Positions 48,591 to 62,002 of a DNA stretch of 64,000 bases are shown in pieces (within the stretch, counting starts at the first letter, position 1; the number at the start of each line of letters is the position of its first letter). A program made the translations under genes and the position numbers. This DNA is from Paraburkholderia podalyriae (GTDB taxonomy: Bacteria; Pseudomonadota; Gammaproteobacteria; Burkholderiales; Burkholderiaceae). The stretch is taken from NCBI RefSeq assembly GCF_014397785.1, contig NZ_VZQQ01000001.1, positions 248,001 through 312,000 on the forward strand, written 5' to 3'. The notes beneath the pieces were generated by a model, which made no database searches, had not been told where the DNA came from, and saw only the letters and a list, made by a program, of their open reading frames with translations.

Positions 48591-51500
48591 ATGGCTAGCA
48601 CCACTCTTGGCGTCAAGGTCGACGACCTCCTGCGTTCCCGGCTCAAAGATGCCGCCACCCGCCTGGAGCGCACCCCGCACTGGTTGATCAAGCAGGCGAT
48701 CTTCGCGTACCTCGAAAAGATCGAGCACGGCCAGTTGCCGCCCGAGCTATCGGGTGCGGCCGGGACGGCCGACCTCGCCGACGGCGCGGCGGTCGAGAGC
48801 GAGGAAGACGGCGCGTCGCATCCGTTTCTCGATTTCGCGCAGAACGTGCAACCGCAGTCGGTGCTGCGCGCGGCGATCACCGCCGCGTATCGCCGCCCCG
48901 AACCCGAGTGCGTGCCGTTCCTGCTCGGCCAGGCGCGTTTGCCCGCCAACCTCGCGGGCGACGTACAGGCGCTGGCCGGCAAGCTCGTCGAAACGCTGCG
49001 CTCGAAGAGCAAGGGCGGCGGCGTCGAAGGGCTGATCCACGAATTTTCGCTGTCGAGCCAGGAAGGCGTTGCGCTGATGTGCCTCGCCGAGGCGCTGCTG
49101 CGCATCCCCGACCGCGCGACCCGCGACGCACTGATCCGCGACAAGATCAGCAAAGGCGACTGGAAATCGCACGTCGGCCAGGCGCCGTCGTTATTCGTCA
49201 ATGCGGCGACTTGGGGGCTGATGATCACCGGCAAGCTGGTGACGACCAATAGCGAGGCGAACCTGTCGTCGGCGCTCACGCGCCTGATTGGCAAGGGCGG
49301 CGAGCCGCTGATCCGCAAGGGCGTCGACATGGCGATGCGCCTGATGGGCGAGCAGTTCGTGACCGGCGAGAACATCTCCGAAGCACTCGCGAACAGCCGC
49401 AAGTACGAGGCACGCGGTTTCCGCTATTCGTACGACATGCTCGGCGAAGCAGCCACCACCGAGGCCGACGCGCAGCGCTACTACGCGTCGTACGAGCAGG
49501 CGATCCACGCGATCGGCAAGGCTGCGGGCGGCCGCGGCATCTACGAAGGCCCGGGCATCTCGATCAAGCTGTCGGCGCTGCATCCGCGCTACTCGCGCGC
49601 GCAGCAGGAACGCACGATGAGCGAGCTGCTGCCGCGCGTGCGCTCGCTCGCGATCCTCGCGCGCCGCTACGACATCGGCCTCAATATCGACGCCGAGGAA
49701 GCCGACCGCCTGGAACTGTCGCTCGATCTGCTCGAAGCGCTGTGCTTCGATCCGGAGCTGCAAGGCTGGAACGGTATCGGCTTCGTCGTGCAGGCGTATC
49801 AGAAGCGCTGCCCGTTCGTGATCGACTATCTGATCGATCTTGCGCGCCGCAGCCGTCACCGCGTCATGGTGCGGCTCGTCAAGGGCGCGTACTGGGATTC
49901 GGAAATCAAACGCGCGCAGGTCGACGGCCTCGAAGGCTATCCGGTCTACACGCGCAAGATCTACACCGACGTGTCGTATCTCGCCTGCGCGAAAAAACTG
50001 CTCGGCGCGCCCGATGCCGTCTACCCGCAGTTCGCGACGCACAACGCGCATACGCTGTCGGCGATCTATCACCTCGCGGGCAACAACTACTACCCCGGCC
50101 AGTACGAGTTCCAGTGCCTGCACGGCATGGGCGAGCCGCTGTACGAAGAAGTCACCGGCCCGCTGTCCGCTGGAAAGCTGAACCGCCCGTGCCGCGTGTA
50201 CGCACCGGTCGGCACGCATGAGACGCTGCTCGCGTACCTCGTGCGCCGGTTGCTCGAGAACGGCGCGAATACGTCGTTCGTGAATCGCATCGCCGACGAA
50301 TCCGTCGCGATCAACGACCTGGTCGCCGATCCGGTCGAGGAGGCGTCGAGGATCGTGCCGCTCGGCGCGCCACACGCACGTATCCCGCTGCCGCGCAATC
50401 TGTACGGCGCCGAGCGGCTCAATTCGATGGGCCTTGATCTGTCGAACGAACATCGACTCGCGTCGCTGTCGTCGGCGCTGCTCGCGAGCGCGCATCATCC
50501 GTGGCGCGCCGCGCCGATGCTCGAAGACAACCAGATCGCGGTCGGCGCTGGGCGTGACGTGCGCAACCCGGCCGACCAGCGTGATCTCGTCGGCACGGTC
50601 GTCGAAGCGACGGCGGAGCACGTGAGCGCCGCGCTTGGGCATGCCGTGGCCGCCGCGCCGATCTGGCAAGCGACGCCAGTCGAGGCGCGCGCCGATTGCC
50701 TCGCGCGTGCCGCCGATGTGCTCGAAGCGCAGATGCACACGCTGATGGGCCTCGTGGTGCGCGAAGCGGGTAAATCGCTCGCCAACGCGGTCGCGGAAAT
50801 CCGCGAGGCGATCGACTTCCTGCGCTACTACTCGACGCAGATCCGTGACGAGTTTTCGAACGACACGCATCGGCCGCTCGGTCCGGTGGTCTGTATCAGT
50901 CCGTGGAATTTCCCGCTGGCGATTTTCATGGGGCAGGTGGCCGCCGCGCTCGCGGCTGGCAACACGGTGCTCGCGAAACCGGCCGAGCAGACGCCGCTGA
51001 TCGCGGCACAGGCGGTGCGGATTCTGCGCGAAGCGGGCGTGCCGGCGGGCGCGGTGCAGCTGCTGCCTGGCAATGGCGAGACGGTTGGCGCCGCGCTGGT
51101 CGCCGATCCGCGCACGCGTGCGGTGATGTTCACCGGTTCGACCGAAGTCGCGCGTCTGATCAACAAGACGCTGTCCGGCCGACTCGATCCGGATGGCAAG
51201 CCGATTCCGCTGATCGCCGAAACCGGCGGCCAGAACGCGATGATCGTCGACTCGTCGGCACTTGCCGAGCAGGTCGTCGCCGACGTGCTGCAATCGTCTT
51301 TCGACTCTGCCGGTCAACGGTGTTCGGCGTTGCGCGTTCTTTGTTTGCAGGACGATGTCGCGGACCGCACGCTCGAAATGCTGACAGGCGCGATGCGCGA
51401 ACTCGCGCTCGGCAACCCGGACCGGCTGTCGACCGACGTCGGCCCGGTGATCGACCTCGACGCGAAGCGCGGCATCGACGCCCACATCGCGGCGATGCGC

Positions 51501-52529
51501 GACAAGGGCCGCAAGGTAGAGCAACTGACGCTGCCGGACGGCGCGACGCAAGGCACCTTCGTGCCGCCGACGCTGATCGAGCTCGACAGCATCGACGAGC
51601 TGAAGCGCGAAGTATTCGGCCCGGTGCTGCATGTGGTGCGCTATCGCCGCAGTCAGCTCGACAAGCTGCTCGAACAGATTCGCGCGACGGGTTACGGTTT
51701 GACGCTCGGCATCCACACGCGCATCGACGAAACGATCGCGCACGTGATCAGCCGCGCACACGTGGGCAACATCTACGTGAACCGCAACGTGATCGGCGCG
51801 GTGGTCGGCGTGCAGCCGTTCGGCGGCGAAGGGCTGTCGGGCACGGGACCGAAGGCCGGTGGCGCGCTGTATCTGCAGCGTCTGCTCGCGACGCGGCCGG
51901 CTGGTTTGCCGAAGTCGCTCGCGCAGGCGCTGGTGGCCGAAGTACCGCAGACGACGGAAAAGCGCGACAATCCGGCGGCCGCGCTGAGCGCGTTGCGCGA
52001 CTGGCTGATCGCCGAGCGCGAGCCGCAGCTCGCCGCCCGTTGCGATGGCTATCTGACGCATGTGCCGGCGGGCGCGACCGCGGTGCTGTCGGGGCCGACC
52101 GGCGAGCGCAACACGTATACGCTCGGTCCGCGTGGCACGGTGCTGTGTATCGCGTCGACGGCGAGCGGCGCGCGCGTGCAATTCGCGGCGGCGCTGGCGA
52201 CGGGAAATCGTGCGTTGTTCGAAGGCGCGGCCGGTGAACAATTGGTCTCGCAACTGCCCGCGTCGCTGAAGGCGCACGCGAGCGTCAAGAAGAACGCCGA
52301 TGCGCCGTTCGACGCCGTGCTGTTCGAAGGCGACAGCGATGAGCTGCTCGCGCTCGTGAAGGAGGTCGCGAAGCGCGCGGGGCCGATCGTGTCGGTGCAG
52401 GGCGTCGCGGCTCGTGCGCTCGCGAGCGGCGACGAGGACTACGCGCTCGAGCGTCTGCTCACCGAGCGCTCGGTCAGCGTGAACACCGCGGCGGCAGGCG
52501 GCAATGCGAATTTGATGACGATCGGCTGA
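48591..52529 (+). CDS. putA: Trifunctional proline utilisation protein PutA
   Basis: 1312 residues. It oxidises proline to glutamate in two steps and represses its own gene when proline is scarce. Residues 1-47 are a ribbon-helix-helix DNA-binding domain (TTLGVKVDDLLRSRLKDAA). The proline dehydrogenase barrel at about 230-560 has GISIKLSALHPRY and RLVKGAYWDSEIKRAQ, which bind FAD and substrate. The aldehyde dehydrogenase half at about 630-1110 has ISPWNFPLAIFMG, IAETGGQNAMIVDSS (Glu) and FDSAGQRCSALRVL (Cys). The C-terminal 200 residues are the ALDH-like lid found in long PutA. All parts are intact. Membrane-associated when reduced. Confidence 0.97.
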   Translation: MASTTLGVKVDDLLRSRLKDAATRLERTPHWLIKQAIFAYLEKIEHGQLPPELSGAAGTADLADGAAVESEEDGASHPFLDFAQNVQPQSVLRAAITAAYRRPEPECVPFLLGQARLPANLAGDVQALAGKLVETLRSKSKGGGVEGLIHEFSLSSQEGVALMCLAEALLRIPDRATRDALIRDKISKGDWKSHVGQAPSLFVNAATWGLMITGKLVTTNSEANLSSALTRLIGKGGEPLIRKGVDMAMRLMGEQFVTGENISEALANSRKYEARGFRYSYDMLGEAATTEADAQRYYASYEQAIHAIGKAAGGRGIYEGPGISIKLSALHPRYSRAQQERTMSELLPRVRSLAILARRYDIGLNIDAEEADRLELSLDLLEALCFDPELQGWNGIGFVVQAYQKRCPFVIDYLIDLARRSRHRVMVRLVKGAYWDSEIKRAQVDGLEGYPVYTRKIYTDVSYLACAKKLLGAPDAVYPQFATHNAHTLSAIYHLAGNNYYPGQYEFQCLHGMGEPLYEEVTGPLSAGKLNRPCRVYAPVGTHETLLAYLVRRLLENGANTSFVNRIADESVAINDLVADPVEEASRIVPLGAPHARIPLPRNLYGAERLNSMGLDLSNEHRLASLSSALLASAHHPWRAAPMLEDNQIAVGAGRDVRNPADQRDLVGTVVEATAEHVSAALGHAVAAAPIWQATPVEARADCLARAADVLEAQMHTLMGLVVREAGKSLANAVAEIREAIDFLRYYSTQIRDEFSNDTHRPLGPVVCISPWNFPLAIFMGQVAAALAAGNTVLAKPAEQTPLIAAQAVRILREAGVPAGAVQLLPGNGETVGAALVADPRTRAVMFTGSTEVARLINKTLSGRLDPDGKPIPLIAETGGQNAMIVDSSALAEQVVADVLQSSFDSAGQRCSALRVLCLQDDVADRTLEMLTGAMRELALGNPDRLSTDVGPVIDLDAKRGIDAHIAAMRDKGRKVEQLTLPDGATQGTFVPPTLIELDSIDELKREVFGPVLHVVRYRRSQLDKLLEQIRATGYGLTLGIHTRIDETIAHVISRAHVGNIYVNRNVIGAVVGVQPFGGEGLSGTGPKAGGALYLQRLLATRPAGLPKSLAQALVAEVPQTTEKRDNPAAALSALRDWLIAEREPQLAARCDGYLTHVPAGATAVLSGPTGERNTYTLGPRGTVLCIASTASGARVQFAAALATGNRALFEGAAGEQLVSQLPASLKAHASVKKNADAPFDAVLFEGDSDELLALVKEVAKRAGPIVSVQGVAARALASGDEDYALERLLTERSVSVNTAAAGGNANLMTIG

Positions 52530-52616
52530 GCCAACCTCGGCGGTCCATTCAATAGAACGGAAGCGGCACGGCGACCCCGAATCCGCTTCATCCACACCTG
52601 GTATCAAGGAGAAGCT

Positions 52617-53765
52617 ATGCAACACAAAATGAAACAGCTGGCAGGCGCAGCTCTGGTTGCCGCCATGTCGCTGGCGGGGACGGCCAACGCGCAATCGACG
52701 GAAGACGTGAAAATCGGTTTCGCCGGTCCGATGACGGGCGCACAGGCGCACTACGGCAAGGACTTCCAGAACGGCATCACGCTCGCGGTCGAAGATTTCA
52801 ACGCGACCAAGCCGGTGATCGGCGGCAAGCAGGTTCACATCGTGCTCGATTCGGCCGACGACCAGGCCGACCCGCGCACCGGCACGACGGTCGCGCAAAA
52901 GCTCGTGGATGACGGCATCAAGGGCATGCTCGGCCACTTCAACTCGGGCACGACGATTCCGGCCTCGCGCATCTACGCGAACGCGGGCATTCCGCAGGTC
53001 GCGATGGCGACCGCGCCGGAATACACGCAGCAGGGTTTCAAGACCACCTTCCGCATGATGACGTCCGACACGCAGCAAGGCTCGGTGGCCGGCACGTTCG
53101 CGGTGAAGAACCTCGGCATGAAGAAGATCGCGATCGTCGACGATCGCACCGCTTACGGCCAGGGTCTTGCCGATCAGTTCGAGAAGGCTGCGAAGGCGGC
53201 GGGCGCGACGATCGTCGATCGTGAATACACGAACGACAAGGCCGTCGACTTCAAGTCGATCCTGACCAAGCTGAAGTCGACAAACCCGGATCTGATCTAC
53301 TACGGCGGCGCGGATTCGCAAGCGGCACCGATGGTCAAGCAGATGAAGCAGCTCGGTGTGAAGGCCCCGCTGATGGGCGGCGAAATGGTCCACACGCCGA
53401 CCTTCATCAAGCTCGCCGGCGACGCGGCGAACGGCACAGTGGCCTCGCTCGCCGGTCTGCCGCTCGATGAAATGCCGGGTGGCAAGGCGTACGTCGAGAA
53501 GTACAAGGCGCGCTTCAACGAAGACGTGCAGACGTATTCGCCGTACGCCTACGATGGCGCGATGGCGATGTTCACCGCGATGAAGACCGCGAACTCGACC
53601 GATCCGGCCAAGTACCTGCCGGTGCTCGCGAAGACGTCGAAGCCGGCCGTGACGTCGGCTGACCTCGCGTACGACCAGCACGGCGATCTGAAGAACGGCG
53701 GTATCACGCTGTACAAGGTCGTCGATGGCAAGTGGACGACGCTGCAAAGCGTGGGCGGCAAGTAA
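52617..53765 (+). CDS. Periplasmic branched-chain amino-acid-binding protein (LivK type)
   Basis: 382 residues behind AAGGAG. Signal peptide about 24 (MKQLAGAALVAAMSLAGTANAQ). The mature start DVKIGFAGPMTGAQAHYGKDFQNG is LivK-like, as are HFNSGTTIPASRIYANAGIPQVAMA and DDRTAYGQGLADQFEKAA, so amino-acid binding is likely. It lies 88 bases after putA, with no permease or ATPase genes nearby, so it must share a transporter encoded elsewhere. Co-expression with putA could link uptake to proline catabolism, but that is inference. Confidence 0.92.
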   Translation: MQHKMKQLAGAALVAAMSLAGTANAQSTEDVKIGFAGPMTGAQAHYGKDFQNGITLAVEDFNATKPVIGGKQVHIVLDSADDQADPRTGTTVAQKLVDDGIKGMLGHFNSGTTIPASRIYANAGIPQVAMATAPEYTQQGFKTTFRMMTSDTQQGSVAGTFAVKNLGMKKIAIVDDRTAYGQGLADQFEKAAKAAGATIVDREYTNDKAVDFKSILTKLKSTNPDLIYYGGADSQAAPMVKQMKQLGVKAPLMGGEMVHTPTFIKLAGDAANGTVASLAGLPLDEMPGGKAYVEKYKARFNEDVQTYSPYAYDGAMAMFTAMKTANSTDPAKYLPVLAKTSKPAVTSADLAYDQHGDLKNGGITLYKVVDGKWTTLQSVGGK

Positions 53766-53793
53766 GTCTTTTGCCGACCGCGTTTGAATCATA

Positions 53794-53821
53794 AAAAACC
53801 CCGCTTCGGCGGGGTTTTTTA
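53794..53821 (+). terminator. Terminator after the LivK-type gene
   Basis: CCCCGC-TTCG-GCGGGG with an A run before and a T6 run after. A likely bidirectional terminator between convergent genes. Confidence 0.92.
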
Positions 53822-53864
53822 TCGGCTGCGCGGTTGACGCCCTGGCAGGCCACGCGGACCATCT

Positions 53865-55598
53865 TCACTCCCCGCGCATCTTCCTCCCCTGCTCACGAAT
53901 CATCTCGAGCGTCGCCGCGGGCGTGCTCGCTTCCTGCGGCATGCGAATCTCGATCACGGCCGGCAGCTGCGATTCGATCGCGCGTTGCAACGCCGGCAGA
54001 AAATCCCCGGTGCGTTCAACGGTTTCGCCATGTGCGCCGAACGATCGCGCGAATGCCGCGAAGTCCGGATTCGTGAGAGCCGTGCCATGCACGCGATGCG
54101 GATAGTGCCGCTCCTGATGCATGCGGATCGTGCCGAAGTGACTGTTGTTGACGACGATGAACAGCACGCGCAGGTCGTACTGCATCGCTGTCGCAAGCTC
54201 CTGCGCGGCCATCATGAAGCAGCCGTCGCCGGCGAGCGCGACCACCGCGCGTTGCGGATAGAGCGACTTCGCCGCGAGCGCCGCCGGCACGCCGTAGCCC
54301 ATCGCGCCGCTGGTCGGCGCGAGCTGCGAGCGGAAGTGTCGATACGAGAAATGTCGATGCAGCCACGTCGCGTAATTGCCCGCACCGTTCGTGACGATCG
54401 CGTCGTCGGGCAAGTGCGCGCGCAACTGCTGGATCACTTCGCCCATCTGCACGTCGCCGGGAATCGGGCGCGGCTTGCGCCATTCCAGATACGCGCGATG
54501 CGCTTGCTCAGCGGCGCCGGCCCAGACGAGCTTGCCGGACGACGACCACTTCAGCTCCGCAAGCATCGCCGCAAGCTCAGGCATGCCGGAGACGATCGGC
54601 AGATCGGCCGCATACACACGCCCAAGTTCGTCCGCGCCCTGATGCACGTGCACGAGCGTCTGCCTGGTCTTCGGAATGTCGAGCAGCGTGTAGCCGTTGG
54701 TCGTCGCTTCGCCGAGCCGCGGACCGAGCGTGAGCAGCAGGTCCGCGTCGCGAATGCGCTGCGCGAGCGCCGGATTGATGCCGAGACCGACGTCGCCCGC
54801 GTAGTTCTGATGGTCGTTATCGAAGGTGTCCTGGAAGCGGAACGCGAGGCCGATCGGCAACTGCCAATTTTCGATAAAGCGCCGCAGGTCCGCGCAGGCG
54901 GCCGGTGTCCAGCCGCTGCCGCCGGCGATCACCATCGGCCGTTGCGCGCCTTCGAGCAGTTCGCGCAGCTTCGCGATCTGTGCGGCCGACGGCGACGCCG
55001 CCACGCGCTGATAAGCGGGCGCGCCAGGCACGGCGTCGCAGGCATCGCTCAGCACGTCTTCGGGCAGCGCCAGCACGACCGGCCCCGGACGGCCCGACGT
55101 AGCCGTGTGAAACGCATGGCTCAGATATTCGGGAATCCGCTTCGGATCATCGATCTGCGCGACCCACTTCGCCAACTGACCGAACATGCGCCGGTAGTCG
55201 ATCTCCTGGAACGCCTCGCGATCGAGATGCTCGCGCGCGCATTGGCCAATCAGCAGGATCATCGGCGTCGAGTCCTGAAACGCGGTGTGCACGCCGATCG
55301 ACGCATGCGTCGCGCCCGGTCCGCGCGTGACGAGCGCGACACCCGGGCGGCCGGTCAGCTTGCCGACCGCTTCGGCCATGTTCGCCGCCGCGGCTTCGTG
55401 ACGGCAGACGACCGTCTGGATACGCGCGGTTTCGTCGTGAAGCGAATCGAGCACGGCGAGAAAGCTTTCGCCGGGAACGCAGAACACCCGGTCGACGCCG
55501 TGCGTGAGCAGCGCATCGACGACGAGGCGCGCGCCGGTGGTGCGTGCGGTATCGGAAGCGGAAATGGCATGGGAAGTGGGAGCATTCGGCAGCGACAT
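53865..55598 (-). CDS. ThDP-dependent enzyme, acetolactate-synthase-like
   Basis: 577 residues, preceded by AGGAGG. Three-domain ThDP enzyme. The cofactor-activating Glu is in RHEAAAANMAEAVGKL near residue 70, the central domain follows, and the ThDP motif GDGCFMMAAQELATAM to VVNNSHFGTIR lies near 460-500. RGPGATHASIGVHTAFQDSTPMI is typical of the acetolactate synthase/glyoxylate carboligase/oxalyl-CoA decarboxylase group. No small regulatory subunit (IlvH) is adjacent, so anabolic acetolactate synthase is doubtful. The exact reaction is open. Confidence 0.85.
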   Translation of the reverse strand: MSLPNAPTSHAISASDTARTTGARLVVDALLTHGVDRVFCVPGESFLAVLDSLHDETARIQTVVCRHEAAAANMAEAVGKLTGRPGVALVTRGPGATHASIGVHTAFQDSTPMILLIGQCAREHLDREAFQEIDYRRMFGQLAKWVAQIDDPKRIPEYLSHAFHTATSGRPGPVVLALPEDVLSDACDAVPGAPAYQRVAASPSAAQIAKLRELLEGAQRPMVIAGGSGWTPAACADLRRFIENWQLPIGLAFRFQDTFDNDHQNYAGDVGLGINPALAQRIRDADLLLTLGPRLGEATTNGYTLLDIPKTRQTLVHVHQGADELGRVYAADLPIVSGMPELAAMLAELKWSSSGKLVWAGAAEQAHRAYLEWRKPRPIPGDVQMGEVIQQLRAHLPDDAIVTNGAGNYATWLHRHFSYRHFRSQLAPTSGAMGYGVPAALAAKSLYPQRAVVALAGDGCFMMAAQELATAMQYDLRVLFIVVNNSHFGTIRMHQERHYPHRVHGTALTNPDFAAFARSFGAHGETVERTGDFLPALQRAIESQLPAVIEIRMPQEASTPAATLEMIREQGRKMRGE

Positions 55599-55767
55599 TG
55601 CGAAGAAGCCTCCTGGCAGGGCGTGAGTGCGTTGGCATGGAGCCGCATCGACGGAACACGCGGCAGCGGCCGATGGGCGCTTCGACAGCTTACGCCGGGC
55701 ACGTGGGCGCTGTCATGGCGCAGCGCAACTGTTTGATCGATGGATGCGCGACGGGATCGCTCAAATG

Positions 55768-55796
55768 AAAACGCGGGCCCCAAGGCCCGCGCTTTT
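55768..55796 (-). terminator. Terminator after sdaA
   Basis: GCGGGCC and GGCCCGC pair with T-rich flanks on the minus strand, 40 bases after the sdaA stop. Confidence 0.75.
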
Positions 55797-55836
55797 CCGA
55801 TGCGATTGCATGCAATTCAATGCGGCGCTCAACCAC

Positions 55837-57225
55837 TCAACACTCGACGATATTCACCGCGAGTCCGCCGCGCGACGTTTCCTTGTACTTGGTCTTCATG
55901 TCCGCGCCGGTTTCGCGCATCGTCTTGATCACCGAATCGAGCGACACGTAGTGGCTGCCGTCGCCGCGCAACGCCATGCGCGCGGCGTTGACCGCCTTCA
56001 CCGATGCCATCGCATTGCGCTCGATGCAGGGAATCTGCACCATGCCGCCGACCGGATCGCAGGTGAGACCGAGGTTATGCTCCATGCCGATTTCCGCGGC
56101 GTTCTCGACCTGCTTCGGCGTGCCGCCCATCACGGCGGCCAGCGCGCCAGCGGCCATCGAACACGCGACGCCGACTTCGCCCTGGCAACCCACTTCCGCG
56201 CCGGAGATCGACGCGTTCAGCTTGTACAGGATGCCGATCGCGGCGGCCGTCATCAGGAAGTCGATCACGCCCTGCTCGTTCGCGCCCGGCATGAAGCGCG
56301 TGTAGTAATGCAGCACCGCCGGAATGATGCCGGCCGCGCCATTGGTCGGCGCGGTGACGACGCGTCCGCCCGCGGCGTTCTCTTCGTTGACGGCGATGGC
56401 GTACAGATTGATCCAGTCGACCATCGACAGCGGATCCTGCAACGCGCGCTCCGGATTGCCCGTCAACGCGCGATACAGTTGCGGCGCGCGCCGCTTGACC
56501 TGAAACGGGCCGGGCAAGTGACCATCGGCATCGGGATTGTTGATGCCGCACCCGCGCGCGACGCACGATTGCATCACGTCCCAGATTTTCAGCAGGCCGG
56601 CGCGCGTTTCTTCCTCGCTGTGCCAGACGCGCTCGTTTTCCCACATCAGCTGCGCGATGCTCTTGCCGCTCGACGCGCACAGCGCGAGCAATTCATTGCC
56701 GGTGCGAAACGGATGCGGAAGTTGATCGACGGCGCTCAGCACTTTCGTGTTCGGCGCGCCGGCCGTCACGACGAAGCCGCCACCGACCGACAGGTAGGTC
56801 GACTCGCGCAGCGTCGCGCCTTGCGCATCGAAGGCGAAAAGCTTCAGGCCGTTCGGATGCTCGGGCAGCGCCTGGCGATAAAACGCGATGTGCTCTTTCT
56901 GCACGAACGGCACGTCGTGCGTGCCGAGCAGCGCAAGCGTGCGCGACACGCGCACCGCATCGAGCCGCTGGGCGATGGTGCCGGGGTCGACGGTGTCGGG
57001 CGCATCGCCCATCAGGCCGAGCATCACGCCGCGATCGGTGCCGTGCCCTTTGCCGGTCGCGCCGAGCGAGCCGTAAAGCTCCGCTTTCACCGATGCGGTG
57101 GTATCGAGCAGCCCGTCGCGCTCGAGTCCCTGGACGAACATCAGCGCCGCGCGCATCGGCCCGACCGTATGCGAACTCGACGGACCAATGCCGATTTTGA
57201 AGAGATCGAAGACGCTGACTGCCAT
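55837..57225 (-). CDS. sdaA: L-serine ammonia-lyase (iron-sulfur type)
   Basis: 462 residues, single-chain type. It deaminates L-serine to pyruvate with a 4Fe-4S cluster. The N-terminal beta domain begins [27 protein letters not shown]. The alpha domain has [14 protein letters not shown] and three conserved Cys in [24 protein letters not shown] and [11 protein letters not shown] that hold the cluster. It starts 27 bases after the alginate-lyase-like gene. With the glycine cleavage genes upstream it channels glycine-derived serine to pyruvate. Confidence 0.96.
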   Translation of the reverse strand: MAVSVFDLFKIGIGPSSSHTVGPMRAALMFVQGLERDGLLDTTASVKAELYGSLGATGKGHGTDRGVMLGLMGDAPDTVDPGTIAQRLDAVRVSRTLALLGTHDVPFVQKEHIAFYRQALPEHPNGLKLFAFDAQGATLRESTYLSVGGGFVVTAGAPNTKVLSAVDQLPHPFRTGNELLALCASSGKSIAQLMWENERVWHSEEETRAGLLKIWDVMQSCVARGCGINNPDADGHLPGPFQVKRRAPQLYRALTGNPERALQDPLSMVDWINLYAIAVNEENAAGGRVVTAPTNGAAGIIPAVLHYYTRFMPGANEQGVIDFLMTAAAIGILYKLNASISGAEVGCQGEVGVACSMAAGALAAVMGGTPKQVENAAEIGMEHNLGLTCDPVGGMVQIPCIERNAMASVKAVNAARMALRGDGSHYVSLDSVIKTMRETGADMKTKYKETSRGGLAVNIVEC

Positions 57226-57252
57226 GTACCACTCCTGCCGTAGATAAAGAGT

Positions 57253-58383
57253 TTAGCGCGCCGGCAGCGGCAAACACACGGCGAGCCACGCGGGCGGCGT
57301 CGGTGCGAGCTGCAGCGCGACTGGCGTAAAGCGTCCGTCGAGACGCGCCGCCAGGTGAAACAGTTCGGTCGCGTTCTTCGGATCCCACTGACCCGAATAG
57401 CCGGGCAAACCGGCCTCGCGGCGTTTGGCATCGAACGCGACGTTCGAATGCACGAATTCCTGATGTGTCTGACCGCCGGTAGCAAACGGTACGAGCCAGT
57501 TTAGCGCCGCGAGCAGCGTCGCGCCGTTCGTGCCCTTCTCCTGCAGCCAGTTGCGGTTGTGGCGGCGCGCGGCGAGCGCGGCCGTCACGAGCGGTTGCAG
57601 ATCGTAGGTCACGTAGTGCAGCGCGTCGCGTTCGCCGAAGTCGATCGTCGCGCCGTTCGGTGCAATGTTGTCGCCGATATGCTCGACGAACAGCCGCTGC
57701 GCGGCATCGATCATCTTGCGATTGTCGAGCGTGAACGCGGCCATCGCGATCAGCTTGATGCGGTGGCTTTGCCAATTGTTGCGAAACGTGCCCGTGAGCG
57801 GCCGCGGCTGCGCGTCGATCTGCGCGATATAGCCGTTCGCGAGCTTCGTCAGAAACGCCATCGCCGCGTTGCGCGTCTTCACGGGTAAGGCGCTGGCGGT
57901 CATGTCGTACGCGAGAATCAGCCCTTCGAAACGCGTTTCGTCGATCGGATCGAAGCTCGGCTGATACGTCGTGACCCACGCATACAACAGACGATCGGCG
58001 AGCTTCAGGAAGCGGTCGTCGCTGGTCGCGCGCCACGCGAGCGCGGCGTCGCGCAGCAGGTCGAGATCCTTCTCCGCTTCGACGCTCTGGTCGTAGATGC
58101 CCTCGTGCGGCAGCGTGCCCTCGGTGTGCAATCTGGCGAGCGCATGCGGCTGCTCGTTCAGATGCGCCTGCACATTGGCGACGAGCGCCTTGACGCCCGG
58201 ATCGGCATTGGTGCGCTCACTCGTTTGCAGCGCCGGAGCCGCGCAGAAATTCATCGCGGCTTGAGCCTCGCGCAGCGGCAGCAACGCGGCCGCGCCGGCC
58301 AGCAGCACCGCGTAAGCGGGTCGCCACGGACGGGCGCCTGCGGCCTCTGTCCGGCTGTGCATCAATCGCACCTTTCGCGCCAT
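57253..58383 (-). CDS. Alginate-lyase-family protein, exported
   Basis: 376 residues with an N-terminal export signal of about 42 (basic MARKVRLMHSR, core AVLLAGAAALLPL, cleavage near AQAAM). The body is an alpha-helical (alpha/alpha toroid) protein with repeated hydrophobic helices. FRNNWQSHRIKLIAMAAFTL resembles the NNxxxW/H catalytic strip of PF05426 alginate lyases. DFGERDALHYVTYDLQPL is a second conserved strip. The likely action is on a polyuronate or exopolysaccharide in the periplasm, but no alginate genes are near, so the substrate is unknown. It lies between gcvP and sdaA. Confidence 0.75.
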   Translation of the reverse strand: MARKVRLMHSRTEAAGARPWRPAYAVLLAGAAALLPLREAQAAMNFCAAPALQTSERTNADPGVKALVANVQAHLNEQPHALARLHTEGTLPHEGIYDQSVEAEKDLDLLRDAALAWRATSDDRFLKLADRLLYAWVTTYQPSFDPIDETRFEGLILAYDMTASALPVKTRNAAMAFLTKLANGYIAQIDAQPRPLTGTFRNNWQSHRIKLIAMAAFTLDNRKMIDAAQRLFVEHIGDNIAPNGATIDFGERDALHYVTYDLQPLVTAALAARRHNRNWLQEKGTNGATLLAALNWLVPFATGGQTHQEFVHSNVAFDAKRREAGLPGYSGQWDPKNATELFHLAARLDGRFTPVALQLAPTPPAWLAVCLPLPAR

Positions 58384-58531
58384 GCGAAACTCCTCATTAG
58401 GCTGATTCGGTGTGTGATGTTAGCCGGTTGCGGCTTGCAACGACAGGACCGCGCGCGGACGCCGACGGACCTTCACCACGCCGCGCCGCCTGCTCACCTG
58501 GGCTGCTTTGGTGGCCGGCGGCGGGCGCTGC

Positions 58532-61468
<2,937 letters not shown>

Positions 61469-61561
61469 GGGTGTTCCTGGCGGCGCGGCGCGCGCCGTTT
61501 GCGAGCGCCGCGCCTGACGGTTAAAACGGAAGGTGAATCAGGCAGCGAGTCAGGTCGTGAC

Positions 61562-61942
61562 TCACGCGCCGATCGACTTCGCGTACGCGTCGGCGTCGAT
61601 CAGACGCTCGAGCGACGCGTCAGCGGTCGGCTTGATCTTGAACAGCCAGCTGTCGTACGGCGTGCTGTTGACCGTGTCCGGCGAGTCGGCGATGGCCGTG
61701 TTCGCTTCGATGACTTCGCCCGAAACCGGCGCGTAGATGTCCGAAGCTGCCTTCACCGATTCGATCACGGCGACGGTGTCGCCCGCGGTCACGGACTTGC
61801 CCAGTTCCTGAACTTCGAAGAAGACGATGTCGCCGAGCGCTTCCTGCGCGTGGTCGGTGATGCCGACCGTCAGCGTGCCGTCCGCTTCGGTGCGGACCCA
61901 TTCGTGCGATTCGGTGTATTTCAGATCGGCCGGGATGCTCAT
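61562..61942 (-). CDS. gcvH: Glycine cleavage system H-protein
   Basis: 126 residues. Small carrier whose lipoylated Lys64 in [14 protein letters not shown] shuttles the aminomethyl group between P-, T- and L-proteins. [30 protein letters not shown] and the C-terminal [13 protein letters not shown] are standard. Between gcvT and gcvP, 60 and 93 bases away. Confidence 0.97.
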   Translation of the reverse strand: MSIPADLKYTESHEWVRTEADGTLTVGITDHAQEALGDIVFFEVQELGKSVTAGDTVAVIESVKAASDIYAPVSGEVIEANTAIADSPDTVNSTPYDSWLFKIKPTADASLERLIDADAYAKSIGA

Positions 61943-62002
61943 CGGATGCTCCTGAACGGTATGTTCGGTAGTGGTTTGAATTAGGGGGCGTGCGCCGGCC
62001 GC

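Noticed and set aside
49191..53792. A 1533-codon open frame antisense to putA and the LivK-type gene
   Set aside because: Composition follows the complement of strongly biased high-GC codons; no domain is recognisable, and putA is certain on the other strand.
53865..55598. Calling the ThDP enzyme IlvB
   Set aside because: No regulatory subunit or ilv genes adjoin, and the family includes several other reactions.
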